This document shows, piece after piece, positions 9,346-17,916 of a stretch of 64,000 bases of DNA. Under the pieces are notes generated by a model. It was given only the letters and a program-made list of their open reading frames with translations. It did not search any database and was not told the DNA's origin. Origin of the DNA: Radicibacter daui (GTDB lineage Bacteria; Pseudomonadota; Alphaproteobacteria; Radicibacterales; Radicibacteraceae); assembly GCA_030657355.1 (NCBI GenBank), contig CP131056.1, positions 761,001-825,000 on the forward strand, written 5' to 3'. Each line of letters begins with the position of its first letter. The stretch's first letter is position 1. The position numbers and the translations under genes are program-made.

Positions 9346-10824
9346 ATGCTCAAGTCTCTGATCCTCTCCGTGTCGGCGGCGGCGCTTATCAGCGGATGTT
9401 CCTTCATCCCTGACTATCTGCGGCCGGACTCGCCGGTGGCCAGTAGCTGGCCCACCGGTCCTGCCTATGATGCCGATGGCGCCCGGGCGGGCACGGCCGG
9501 CCAGCCGCTGCTGGCCGACCTTTCCTGGCAGCAGTTCTTCCGCTCGGCCGAAATGCGCTCGGTCATCACCCGAGCGCTCGCGAACAACCGCGATCTTCGG
9601 GTCGCCGCCCTCAACATCGAGAAGGCACGCGCCACTTACCGCATCCAGCGGGCGGATCTGGCGCCGACCGTCGATGCCGGCGGCAGCTACAGTGGCACCC
9701 GCACGCCGGCCGATGTGGCCGGCACGCCCAAGGCCGTGGAATCGGAGACCTGGAGCGCCAATCTCGCCACCACCTCGTGGGAGATCGACCTTTTCGGCCG
9801 CGTACGCAGCCTGAAGGAAGAGGCGCTGCAGCAGTATTTCTCCACCGCGGCGGCACGCGACAGCGTGCAGGTCTCGCTGGTGGGGGAGGTGGCAAGTGCC
9901 TATCTCACCCTGCTGGCCGACCGTCAGTTGCTGCAACTGACGGAAGAGACGCTGGCAACCCAGGTCAAATCCTATGACCTCGTCAACACCAGCTTCTCGC
10001 GCGGCATCGGCAGCCGGCTTGATGTGGCGCAGGCAAAAACGGCGGTTGAATCCGCCCGCGCCTCCCGCGCGCAATACATCCGCCAGCTGGCGCAGGACCA
10101 GAATGCGCTGGAACTGCTGGTCGGCGCCCCGGTCGCCGATCTCGGTCTGCCGGGCGTGCCCTTCCTCGAGATGGGCGACTTCATGGCCGATGTGCCGGTC
10201 GGCCTGCCCTCCGAGGTGTTGCTGCGCCGGCCCGATATCCGCGAGGCGGAGTTTGACCTGAAGGCCGCCAACGCCAATATCGGCGCGGCGCGGGCTGCCT
10301 TCTATCCGCGCATCAGCCTCACGGCGTCTGCCGGCACCCAGAGCACCAGCCTGACCGACCTCTTCTCCAGCGGCAGCGGGGCCTGGTCCTTCGTGCCGTC
10401 GATCTCGCTGCCGATCTTTGACTATGGCTCCAACCAGGCCAATCTCGACAGCGCGACGGCAGATCAGAAGATCGCGGTCGCCACCTACGAGAAGTCGATC
10501 CAGACCGCCTTCCGCGAAGTCTCCGACGCGCTTGCCGCCCGCGGCACGCTGGGCGATCAGCTGACGGCCCAGCAGGCGCTCGTCGATGCCACGCAGGAAA
10601 GTTACGATCTTGCCAACGCCCGTTATTCGCGCGGTGTGGAGGATTACCTTTCCGTGCTCGACAGCCAGCGTTCGCTCTTCAGCGCCCAGCAGACGCTCAT
10701 CAATGACCGCCTGTCCCGCCTCACCAATCTGGTGACGCTCTATCAGGTGCTGGGCGGCGGCGCCGGCACGGTCGCGGTGGTCGATCCGGGGACGGATCCG
10801 GCTGTCACGCCGACCAGCGGCTGA
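9346..10824 (+). CDS. Outer membrane efflux lipoprotein, NodT/OprM family
   Basis: TolC-like outer membrane channel of 492 residues. Two OEP repeats are visible (first half around ALANNRDLRVAALNIEKARA, second half around LRRPDIREAEFDLKAANANI), as well as a lipobox ISGC in the signal peptide. The frame is also open from an ATG at 9313 that overlaps the RND stop; I prefer 9346 because it gives a short standard lipoprotein signal (MLKSLILSVSAAALISGC) with AGAGG upstream. It completes the tripartite pump, and a strong terminator follows. Confidence 0.92.
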   Translation: MLKSLILSVSAAALISGCSFIPDYLRPDSPVASSWPTGPAYDADGARAGTAGQPLLADLSWQQFFRSAEMRSVITRALANNRDLRVAALNIEKARATYRIQRADLAPTVDAGGSYSGTRTPADVAGTPKAVESETWSANLATTSWEIDLFGRVRSLKEEALQQYFSTAAARDSVQVSLVGEVASAYLTLLADRQLLQLTEETLATQVKSYDLVNTSFSRGIGSRLDVAQAKTAVESARASRAQYIRQLAQDQNALELLVGAPVADLGLPGVPFLEMGDFMADVPVGLPSEVLLRRPDIREAEFDLKAANANIGAARAAFYPRISLTASAGTQSTSLTDLFSSGSGAWSFVPSISLPIFDYGSNQANLDSATADQKIAVATYEKSIQTAFREVSDALAARGTLGDQLTAQQALVDATQESYDLANARYSRGVEDYLSVLDSQRSLFSAQQTLINDRLSRLTNLVTLYQVLGGGAGTVAVVDPGTDPAVTPTSG

Positions 10825-10874
10825 CCCTTGCCGGCATGGCTTCCGGCCCTTCCGGCGCAGGGTCGGGCCGCCTG

Positions 10875-10920
10875 AAAACCGGCCCCTTTCCCGTAATGCG
10901 GGCGAGGGGCCGGTTTTTCT
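10875..10920 (+). terminator. Rho-independent terminator of efflux operon
   Basis: Stem AAAACCGGCCCC...GGGGCCGG followed by TTTTTCTTTTC, about 50 bases after the channel gene's stop. Confidence 0.9.
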
Positions 10921-11000
10921 TTTCTTTTTAGCTAAATCCCTGCTTCATCGGCATCTGGCGGCCTTCCGCCCTGTTGGGTTTTCTTGAGGGAAAGTGGCGA

Positions 11001-12791
11001 ATGATCTTCGGGCTTGATCAGCTGGCTCCGTTTGTCGTTCTGCTGATCGTGGCGGGCCTGTTCATCGCGTTCCTGCGCGAGCGGCTGCCGCCCGATGTGG
11101 TGGTGATCTGCGGCGTGGCGCTGCTGCTGGCGCTCGGCATCCTGTCGACCGGCGATGTGCTGAAGGTCTTTTCCAACAACGCCCCCATCACCATCGCCTG
11201 CATGTTCATCATCTCCGGCGCTCTGGCCCGCACCGGCGTGATCGATGGCATCGGCTCGGCCATCGCACCCCTGGTGGCCAAAAGGCCGCTTCTGGGCATC
11301 GCCGCCATGCTGGGCGTCGTCATGCTGCTGTCGGCCTTCATCAACAACACGCCCGTCGTCATCGTGCTCATTCCGGTGATGACGCGGCTTTCACGCGTCA
11401 TCTCGCAGCCTGCCTCCAAGCTGCTGATCCCGCTTTCCTACGCCACCATCATGGGCGGCACCTGCACGCTCATCGGCACCTCCACCAACATCCTCGTCGA
11501 TGGTGTGGCCCGCCAGCGCGGGTTGCCCGAGCTCGGCATGTTCGAATTTACCGGCATGGGCATCATCCTCGGCCTTGTCGGCATCACCTATCTCATGCTC
11601 ATCGGCCGCCATCTGCTGCCCTCGCGCGACAGCGTGGCGGGCCTGCTGGAGGCGGGTGGCCGGCCGAGCTTCCTCACCGAAGTGATGATCCCCTACGACA
11701 GCCCCCTCATCGGCAGGAAGCCGCTCGAAGTGGCGGCCTTCAACCGGGCCGAAGGCCGCGTGGTTGACCTTCTGCGCGGGGAAGAATCGCTGCGGCGCGA
11801 GCTTGACAAGGTGGAGCTTGCCGGCGGTGACCGTGTGGTGGTGAAGACCCGCGTTTCCGAAGTGCTGACCATGCGCGAGCAGGCCGATGTGGTGATGGGT
11901 TCCGAGACCCATACCATCGAGCCGCTCTCCCAGCGCCGGGCCCAGGTGGTGGAAGCCATCGTCGGCCCCAGCTCCAGCCTCATCGGCCGCACCGTGCGCA
12001 CCATGCGCCTGCGCCGGCAGTTCGGCGTCTATGTGCTGGCCGTGCATCGCCATGGCGAAAACCTGCGCAGCGATTTCGACAGTGTGGAGCTGAAGGTGGG
12101 CGACAGCCTGCTGCTGGAAGGCGCGGCCGAGGATATCCGCCGCCTGCAGGAGGAGCGGGGCCTCATCAACCTCTCCGCCCCGCGGGAGAAGGCCTATCGC
12201 CGCACCAAGGCGCCTATCGCCGCCATTGTTGTCTTCGCCATCATGTTTCTGGCCGCCCTCAACGTCATGCCGATCGAAGGCCTTGCCGTCATCGGCGTGG
12301 CGGTGGTGCTGGTGACGCGCTGCGTCGATGTGGAGGAGGCCTATCGCTCGGTCGAGTGGCGCATCCTCATCCTCATCTTCGGCATGCTTGCCGTCGGTAC
12401 CGCGCTCGACAAGACCGGCGCCATGAAGATGATGATCGATGCGCTGGCGCCCTGGCTCATGCATCTGCCGCCCTGGGCGGTGCTGGCCGGCGTTTATGTG
12501 CTGACCTCCTTCCTCACCGAGATCATCACCAACAACGCCGTCGCCGTGCTGATGACGCCGCTTGCCATCGGCCTTGCCGGCCATATGGGGGTTGATGCCC
12601 GGCCCTTCGTCATTGCGGTGATGTTCGCTGCCTCGGCCAGCTTCGCCACCCCCATCGGCTACCAGACCAACACCATGGTCTATTCCGCCGGCGGTTATCA
12701 CTTCAGCGATTTCCTCAAGGTGGGTGCGCCGCTCAATATCCTGCTCGGCATCACCTCCATCTGCCTGATCCCGGTGTTCTGGCCCTTCTGA
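11001..12791 (+). CDS. SLC13/DASS-family permease with two RCK_C (TrkA-C) domains
   Basis: Inner membrane ion-transporter-superfamily permease of 596 residues. The N-terminal membrane half ends near residue 190 and contains the signature FINNTPVVIVLIPVM and the loop GGTCTLIGTSTNILVDG. Two soluble TrkA-C/RCK_C repeats follow at about residues 210-400, and the second membrane half repeats the pattern (EIITNNAVAVLMTPLAIG). Members carry dicarboxylates, sulfate or other anions with Na+; the substrate is not readable. The start is ATG 11001; the upstream TTG at 10974 is less likely. It stands alone between two terminators. Confidence 0.88.
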   Translation: MIFGLDQLAPFVVLLIVAGLFIAFLRERLPPDVVVICGVALLLALGILSTGDVLKVFSNNAPITIACMFIISGALARTGVIDGIGSAIAPLVAKRPLLGIAAMLGVVMLLSAFINNTPVVIVLIPVMTRLSRVISQPASKLLIPLSYATIMGGTCTLIGTSTNILVDGVARQRGLPELGMFEFTGMGIILGLVGITYLMLIGRHLLPSRDSVAGLLEAGGRPSFLTEVMIPYDSPLIGRKPLEVAAFNRAEGRVVDLLRGEESLRRELDKVELAGGDRVVVKTRVSEVLTMREQADVVMGSETHTIEPLSQRRAQVVEAIVGPSSSLIGRTVRTMRLRRQFGVYVLAVHRHGENLRSDFDSVELKVGDSLLLEGAAEDIRRLQEERGLINLSAPREKAYRRTKAPIAAIVVFAIMFLAALNVMPIEGLAVIGVAVVLVTRCVDVEEAYRSVEWRILILIFGMLAVGTALDKTGAMKMMIDALAPWLMHLPPWAVLAGVYVLTSFLTEIITNNAVAVLMTPLAIGLAGHMGVDARPFVIAVMFAASASFATPIGYQTNTMVYSAGGYHFSDFLKVGAPLNILLGITSICLIPVFWPF

Positions 12792-12820
12792 TCCGGCCTG
12801 CCCGGAACCGTTGTTCATCC

Positions 12821-12853
12821 GCCCTCCGGCCCCGCTGCCGGAGGGCGTTTTTG
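12821..12853 (+). terminator. Rho-independent terminator after SLC13 permease
   Basis: GCCCTCCGG...CCGGAGGGC stem followed by GTTTTTG, 30 bases after the stop. Confidence 0.88.
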
Positions 12854-12936
12854 TCGGATCCTGCCCTTTTTGGAAGGATTGGCCGCCCTGCCTTGCCGCT
12901 GGTCGGGCATCTTCCACATTGCGGAAAGCCGCCCGC

Positions 12937-13007
12937 TTGACCGCTGCCTAATTTTCGCACACGGTCAAAAAACAGGCATGTTGCGTTGCGGCAAAATTGA
13001 TTTTGCC
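12937..13007. promoter_or_regulatory. Two inverted repeats upstream of amino acid ABC operon
   Basis: TTGACCG and CGGTCAA (7-bp perfect arms, 18 bases apart, 12937-12968), then GGCAAAA-TTGA-TTTTGCC (12990-13007). Both precede the ABC binding-protein gene by 95-165 bases and may be operators or leader structures. The regulator is unknown. Confidence 0.4.
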
Positions 13008-13101
13008 CGGTGCACTTTCATCCAGAACGACAAAAAAGCACCGGCGGGCCAAAGGTTCCGGCGGGCATGAACAGCAGGCAGACTTTCGAGGAGGCTGGGT
13101 T

Positions 13102-13896
13102 ATGAAGAAGGGGCTTTTGCGTTTTGCTGCGGTTGCGGCTCTATCGCTGGCAGCATTTTCCACCGGGGCGGCCCGGGCCGCCGATATGGCGCTCGATGCC
13201 ATAACCAAGGCCGGCGTGCTCAAGGTCGCCGTGCCGCAGGATTTCCCGCCTTTCGGCAGCGTTGGCGCCGATATGCAGCCCAAGGGCTACGACATCGACA
13301 TGGCCGGCCTGATTGCCGAAAAGCTGGGTGTGAAGGTCGAACTGGTGCCGGTCACCAGCGCCAACCGCATTCCCTACCTCACCACCGGCAAGGTCGATCT
13401 CATCATCTCCAGCCTGGGCAAGAATCCGGACCGCGAGAAGGTCATCGATTTCTCCGATGCCTATGCGCCCTTCTATAACGGCGTCTTCGGCCCGGCCGAT
13501 ATCGCGGTCAAGGATGCGGCCGGCCTTTCCGGCAAGACCATCGGCGTGACGCGCGGCGCCATCGAGGATATCGAACTCACCAAGATCGCCCCGGCCGACG
13601 CCACGCTGAAGCGCTACGAGGATAACAACGGCACCATCTCGGCCTTCATGTCCGGCCAGGTGGACCTGATCGCCACCGGCAATGTCGTGGCAGCCGCCAT
13701 CATCGCCATGAACCCGCCCAAGAAGCCGGAGCCGAAGTTCCTCATCAAGAACTCGCCCTGCTATGTCGGCCTCAACAAGGACGAGCCCAAGCTGCTCGCC
13801 AAGGTCAACGAGATCATCGCTGCCGCCAAGAAGGATGGCAGCCTCGCCAAGATCTCCAACACCTGGCTCGGCATCGACCTGCCGGCCGATCTCTGA
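13102..13896 (+). CDS. Polar amino acid ABC transporter, periplasmic binding protein
   Basis: SBP_bac_3 family protein, 264 residues, with a Sec signal peptide of about 26 residues ending AARA. Family features include the GYDIDMAGLIAEKLGVKVELV segment and NRIPYLTTGKVDLIIS. I start at ATG 13102 because a GAGGAGG ribosome site lies 8 bases upstream. It heads an operon with two permeases and an ATPase. It binds a polar amino acid or opine-like solute in the periplasm; the specific ligand is unknown. Confidence 0.9.
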   Translation: MKKGLLRFAAVAALSLAAFSTGAARAADMALDAITKAGVLKVAVPQDFPPFGSVGADMQPKGYDIDMAGLIAEKLGVKVELVPVTSANRIPYLTTGKVDLIISSLGKNPDREKVIDFSDAYAPFYNGVFGPADIAVKDAAGLSGKTIGVTRGAIEDIELTKIAPADATLKRYEDNNGTISAFMSGQVDLIATGNVVAAAIIAMNPPKKPEPKFLIKNSPCYVGLNKDEPKLLAKVNEIIAAAKKDGSLAKISNTWLGIDLPADL

Positions 13897-13923
13897 TCGA
13901 CGGACCGGCCGGGCTTCTCGCTC

Positions 13924-14595
13924 ATGGCCTACCAGTTCGATTTCGGCTCCTTGTGGGAGTATCGCGGCGTGATCGCCGACGGCGTTGGCCTGACCATCAG
14001 GCTGACAGCCGTCGGCACCGTCGCCGGTGTGGGCCTCGGCATTGCCGGGGCCTTCGCGCGCACCTCGCGCTCGCCCGCGCTCAAGGCGGCGGTCGGCGCC
14101 TATGTGGAGTTCATCCGCAACACGCCCTTTCTCATCCAGCTGTTCTTCATCTTCTTCGGCCTGCCGGTCCTCGGGGTGAAGCTCAGCGAATGGCAGGCCG
14201 CAAGCCTTGCCATGGTGGTTAATCTCGCCGCCTATTCCACCGAGATCATCCGTGCCGGCATCCAGGCGGTGCCGAAAGGGCAGATCGAGGCGGCGGAGGC
14301 GCTGGCCATGTCGCGCCTCCAGATTTTCCGCCATGTCATCCTCGGCCCCGCCATGCGCAAGGTCTGGCCGGCACTTTCCAGCCAGATCGTCATCGTCATG
14401 CTTGGCTCGTCCGTCTGTTCGCAGATCGCGGCGGAGGAGCTGACCTATGCCGCCAACTTCATCCAGTCGCGCAACTTCCGCGCCTTCGAGGTCTATTTTG
14501 TCTCGACGGGCCTCTATCTCATCCTGGCCGTCGGCCTGCGCGCGCTGTTGAAGCTGGTGGGCTGGAGCCTCTTTAGGAGGCGCCGCCATGTTTGA
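13924..14595 (+). CDS. Polar amino acid ABC transporter permease (HisM/GlnP type)
   Basis: Inner membrane permease of 223 residues with the His/Glu/Gln family motif FIRNTPFLIQLFFIFFGLP and the EAA loop around EAAEALAMSRLQIFRHVILGPA, which docks to the ATPase. It overlaps the next permease by 8 bases, which implies a heteromeric permease and coupled translation. Confidence 0.92.
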   Translation: MAYQFDFGSLWEYRGVIADGVGLTIRLTAVGTVAGVGLGIAGAFARTSRSPALKAAVGAYVEFIRNTPFLIQLFFIFFGLPVLGVKLSEWQAASLAMVVNLAAYSTEIIRAGIQAVPKGQIEAAEALAMSRLQIFRHVILGPAMRKVWPALSSQIVIVMLGSSVCSQIAAEELTYAANFIQSRNFRAFEVYFVSTGLYLILAVGLRALLKLVGWSLFRRRRHV

Positions 14596-15238
14596 CATCT
14601 CGCTCTGGGATATCGTGCGCAACCTGCTGCTGGCAGCCCGCTGGACGGTGCTGCTCTCGCTGGTTGCCTTTATCTGCGGCGGCATCGCCGGCCTTGCCGT
14701 GCTGTTTGCCCGCGTTAGTGCCTTCCCCTGGCTGCGCCGCGCCATGGGCTGGTATATCGAGCTCTTCCAGGGCACGCCGCTTTTGATGCAGCTTTTCCTT
14801 TGTTTCTTCGGCCTGTCGCTGGTGGGAATAGAGCTGAGCCCGTGGGAGGCTGCGGCCCTGTCCCTCACGCTCTTTGCCAGCGCCTTTCTGGGTGAAATCT
14901 GGCGCGGCTGCGTGGAGGCGGTGCCGAAAGGCCAGTGGGAAGCCTCCTCCGCCTTGGCCATGGGCTATTTCCAGCAGATGCGTTACGTGGTGCTGCCGCA
15001 GGCCATGCGCCTTGCCGTGGCGCCGACGGTCGGTTTTTCCGTCCAGCTCATCAAGGGTACGGCCGTTACCTCCATCATCGGTTTTATCGAGCTGACCAAG
15101 GCCGGCACCATGATCACCAACGCCACCTTCCGGCCCTTTACCGTCTACGGGCTCGTGGCGGTCTTTTATTTCTGCCTCTGTTATCCGCTCTCCCTGCTGG
15201 CGCGCCGGCTTGAAAGGAAGCTCCATGCCGCTCGTTGA
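14588..15238 (+). CDS. Polar amino acid ABC transporter permease, second subunit
   Basis: A 216-residue partner of the preceding permease, with FQGTPLLMQLFLCFFGLS and an EAA-type loop (EASSALAMGYFQQMRYVVLP). An AGGAGG ribosome site lies inside the end of the previous gene. The stop overlaps the first codons of the ATPase gene by 14 bases. Together with the other permease it should form the transmembrane channel. Confidence 0.92.
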   Translation: MFDISLWDIVRNLLLAARWTVLLSLVAFICGGIAGLAVLFARVSAFPWLRRAMGWYIELFQGTPLLMQLFLCFFGLSLVGIELSPWEAAALSLTLFASAFLGEIWRGCVEAVPKGQWEASSALAMGYFQQMRYVVLPQAMRLAVAPTVGFSVQLIKGTAVTSIIGFIELTKAGTMITNATFRPFTVYGLVAVFYFCLCYPLSLLARRLERKLHAAR

Positions 15239-15962
15239 ACTTGCCGCCATCTGGAAGAGCTTTGGCCAGAACCCGGTGCTGAAGGGCATCGACCTGACGG
15301 TCGAGGAGGGGCAGGTCATCGCCATGATCGGGCGCAGCGGCTCGGGCAAGAGCACGCTTTTGCGCTCCATCAACGGCCTTGAGCGCATCGATGACGGCAC
15401 CATCCTCATCGATGGCGAGAAGATCGGCAGCAAGGATGCCGATCTGCGCACCCTGCGCCTGCAGGTCGGCATGGTGTTCCAGCAGTTCAATCTCTTCCCG
15501 CATCTCTCGGCGCGGGAGAATGTGATGCTGGCGCCGATGGTGGTTAAAAAGGCCTCTCGCAAGGCGGCCGGGGCGCTGGCGGACGCCATGCTGGCCAAGG
15601 TCGGACTGTCTGATCGTGCCGGCCATTATCCCGACCAGCTTTCCGGCGGCCAGCAGCAGCGTGTGGCCATCGCCCGCTCGCTCGCCATGGAGCCGCGCGT
15701 GCTGCTGTGCGACGAGGTTACCTCCGCGCTCGATCCCGAACTGGTGAACGAGGTGCTTGCCGTTGTCCGCCAGCTCGCGAAGGAAGGCATGACGCTCATC
15801 ATGGTCACCCATGAAATGCGCTTTGCCCGCGAGGTCTGCGACAAGCTCGTCTTCATGCATCAGGGCCGTATCCACGAGGAAGGCTCACCGGCCGAACTCT
15901 TCTCCGCGCCAAAGACGCCGGAGCTCGCCCAGTTCATCGGCCTTGTAGAGGCGGCGGGCTAG
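15225..15962 (+). CDS. Polar amino acid ABC transporter ATPase (GlnQ/HisP type)
   Basis: A 245-residue cytosolic ATPase. Walker [15 protein letters not shown]-loop [11 protein letters not shown], signature [16 protein letters not shown], Walker [15 protein letters not shown] and the H-loop MVTHEM are all intact. I use ATG 15225, with GGAAG upstream; the frame also opens at a TTG 15 bases earlier. Last gene of the four-gene amino acid import operon. Confidence 0.95.
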   Translation: MPLVELAAIWKSFGQNPVLKGIDLTVEEGQVIAMIGRSGSGKSTLLRSINGLERIDDGTILIDGEKIGSKDADLRTLRLQVGMVFQQFNLFPHLSARENVMLAPMVVKKASRKAAGALADAMLAKVGLSDRAGHYPDQLSGGQQQRVAIARSLAMEPRVLLCDEVTSALDPELVNEVLAVVRQLAKEGMTLIMVTHEMRFAREVCDKLVFMHQGRIHEEGSPAELFSAPKTPELAQFIGLVEAAG

Positions 15963-15980
15963 GTTCGGTCGCCGGGCGGG

Positions 15981-16436
15981 TCAGCCCTCTGACCGCAGCC
16001 GGTCCTTGAGGCCGGTGGGGTAGAGCTGCGGCCCGCCTTCGACATCCAGTTCTTCAAGGGCGTACCAGCGGGCGCGACAGACCATCCCGTTATCTTCGCT
16101 GTAGATGATGCAGTCCTCGCCGGCAAAGGCCCCGTCGGGGAAGGTCACTTCGCTGACAAACACCACCTCATGGCCGGTGGCGCCTTCGTGGCTGAAGATG
16201 TTTTCGAGGATAAGCGGCGCCCCGGTCAGGCTGATATCGAGCCCCAGCTCCTCGCGGAACTCGCGCCGCAGGGCAAGCTGCCAGCTTTCGCCGAACTCGA
16301 TGCCGCCCCCCAGCGGCCGCACGCCCTTCAGCCGGCCGGCGTCATCGCGCACTTCAGCGGCCAGCAGCCGTCCCTCGCGCCAGTGAAGGCCGATGGCAAC
16401 ACATCTGATCTGCGGGTGGGGGCGCCAGCTGGTCAT
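15981..16436 (-). CDS. NUDIX hydrolase
   Basis: A 151-residue MutT-like pyrophosphohydrolase. The NUDIX box is complete (GGIEFGESWQLALRREFREE followed by LGL), so the metal site is intact. I start at ATG 16436; the longer frame starts with a TTG inside the terminator of the neighbouring hydrolase gene. The substrate (nucleotide sugar, dNTP or other) cannot be inferred. It runs convergent to the amino acid ABC operon with only 18 bases between them. Confidence 0.85.
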   Translation of the reverse strand: MTSWRPHPQIRCVAIGLHWREGRLLAAEVRDDAGRLKGVRPLGGGIEFGESWQLALRREFREELGLDISLTGAPLILENIFSHEGATGHEVVFVSEVTFPDGAFAGEDCIIYSEDNGMVCRARWYALEELDVEGGPQLYPTGLKDRLRSEG

Positions 16437-16475
16437 GCTTTTCCCGTAGAACCTTTTATCGGCCCGGAAAAGCAA

Positions 16476-16507
16476 AACGGCCCCTTCCCGTAAAGGAAGG
16501 GGCCGTT
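16476..16507 (-). terminator. Terminator of the alpha/beta hydrolase gene
   Basis: Perfect stem AACGGCCCCTTCC and GGAAGGGGCCGTT with a 6-base loop. Read on the minus strand it is followed by TTTGCTTTT. It starts a few bases after the stop of the hydrolase gene. Confidence 0.85.
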
Positions 16508-16511
16508 CGGA

Positions 16512-17552
16512 TTACTTCGCCAGCGCCGCAGCCAGTGCCGCATTGGCCTGGGCGATGGCACCGCGGGCGGCCTGGGTATCGGCAACGCCGTTCAGCATCA
16601 CGAAGTCATGGATCGTGCCGTTGTAGCGCACGGAAGTCACCTTGACGCCGGCATCGGCCAGCTTGCGGGCATAAGCTTCGCCCTCGTCGCGCAGCACGTC
16701 ATTCTCATCCGTGATCACCAGCGCCGGCGGCAGGCCTTTGAGCTGCTCCAGCGAGGCGTTGAGCGGGGTTGCCAGCGGGTTGCTGCGCTTTGAAGCATCC
16801 GGAAGGTAGGCGTTCCAGAACCACTTCATCGCCGGCTTGCTCAGCCACGGGCCGCTGGCAAACTCATTGTAGCTGCCGTTTTCAAAGTTGGCGTCCGTCA
16901 CCGGATAGAACAGCAGCTGGAAGTCGATCTTTGGGCCGCCGCGTTCCTTGGCCATCAGCGTCACCGCGGCGGTCATGTTGCCGCCCACGCTGTCGCCGGC
17001 CACGGCAAAGCGCGAGACGTCGGCGTTAAATTCCTGGCCATGCTCGGCAACATATTTGGTCGCGGCATAAGCCTGCTCGATCGGCACCGGGAACTGCGCT
17101 TCCGGCGAGCGGTCATAATCGACGAAGACGATCTCGGCCCGGGCGCCATTGGCGATCTCCCGCACCAGCCGGTCATGCGTACCGGCATCGCCCAGCACCC
17201 AGCCGCCGCCATGGAAGTACATGACCACCGGCAGGGCTTCCTTCACGCCCTCGGGGCGAACGATGCGAACCTTCACCTTGCCGGTCGGGCCGACAGCGAG
17301 GTCACGCTCCTCGATATCCGCCGGCAGCTTGGCAACGGGGCCGGACTGGGCGCCGGCTAGCACGGCGCGGGCGGCGTCGGGGGCGAGGGTATAGATCGGC
17401 GGGCCGCCAGCGGCGGAAACGGCATCGATGAAGGCCTGGGCGCCGGGCTCCAGATGAGCCTTCTCACCGGCATGGGCGGGAGCGGCAATAGCGGCGGCAG
17501 CGGCGAGTGCGGAAGCGGCAACAGCGGCCTTCAGGGAACGATTGCGGGACAT
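16512..17552 (-). CDS. Secreted alpha/beta hydrolase, hormone-sensitive-lipase (family IV) type
   Basis: A 346-residue esterase/lipase with a Sec signal peptide (Ala-rich, ending APAHA). The oxyanion-hole motif HGGGW follows VVMYF, the nucleophile elbow is GDSVGG, and the terminal histidine is in GTIHDFVM, all typical of bHSL/family IV enzymes. I use ATG 17552, preceded by AGGAA, because the longer frame runs into the promoter. The product is probably periplasmic and hydrolyses short acyl esters. Two similar palindromes in the upstream region suggest repression by a dimeric regulator encoded elsewhere. Confidence 0.88.
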   Translation of the reverse strand: MSRNRSLKAAVAASALAAAAAIAAPAHAGEKAHLEPGAQAFIDAVSAAGGPPIYTLAPDAARAVLAGAQSGPVAKLPADIEERDLAVGPTGKVKVRIVRPEGVKEALPVVMYFHGGGWVLGDAGTHDRLVREIANGARAEIVFVDYDRSPEAQFPVPIEQAYAATKYVAEHGQEFNADVSRFAVAGDSVGGNMTAAVTLMAKERGGPKIDFQLLFYPVTDANFENGSYNEFASGPWLSKPAMKWFWNAYLPDASKRSNPLATPLNASLEQLKGLPPALVITDENDVLRDEGEAYARKLADAGVKVTSVRYNGTIHDFVMLNGVADTQAARGAIAQANAALAAALAK

Positions 17553-17669
17553 TTCGGCATTCCTTTCAGTCTCTTGAGATCGTCTCAACTGGTCGGGCCG
17601 CTCCTGGTCTCCAGCGGCCCCGGCCGGGTCATCCGTCGTTCGGATGAGCATTGGATACGGCGATAATAG

Positions 17670-17737
17670 ATCGTGCACGATATAAAATTCTGCATGGGTG
17701 TCATGTGTAAATCGCATACGTTATAATCGTGCGCGAT
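17670..17737 (-). promoter_or_regulatory. Paired ATCGTGCRCGAT palindromes in hydrolase promoter
   Basis: ATCGTGCACGAT (17670-17681, perfect) and ATCGTGCGCGAT (17726-17737, one mismatch from perfect symmetry) flank a possible minus-strand promoter: TTTACA at -35 and TTTTAT at -10, about 18 bases apart. The sites look like MarR-family operators, but no MarR gene is adjacent. Regulator identity is inference. Confidence 0.5.
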
Positions 17738-17774
17738 TTAAATCAGAAAAACCGCCACTTTCAGGCTCCATCAG

Positions 17775-17914
17775 CCTCCCCAATTCGGGGAGGCGGCCCG
17801 GAGGGCGGTGGGGGTAATGAGGTGCAACCCGCCTCCGGCAGAGCCCGTGGCCGCCTCATTACCCCCATCCGCGGCTGCGCCGCACCTTCCCCCCCGCTGC
17901 GGCGCGGGGAAGGA
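17775..17914. repeat. Dispersed palindromic intergenic element, copy 1
   Basis: Composite repeat: an end hairpin CCTCCCC...GGGGAGG, then GGTGGGGGTAATGA, a variable centre of about 35 bases, TCATTACCCCCATCCGC, and a second end hairpin CCTTCCCC...GGGGAAGG. Copies 2 (19415-19550, inverted) and 3 (27151-27284) share the same arms. It lies directly after the DUF1835 gene's 3' end. Confidence 0.8.
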
Positions 17915-17916
17915 AA

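Noticed and set aside
11391-14961. Long antisense frames opposite the SLC13 permease and amino acid ABC genes
   Set aside because: Both lie opposite well-supported genes and have biased, low-complexity composition.
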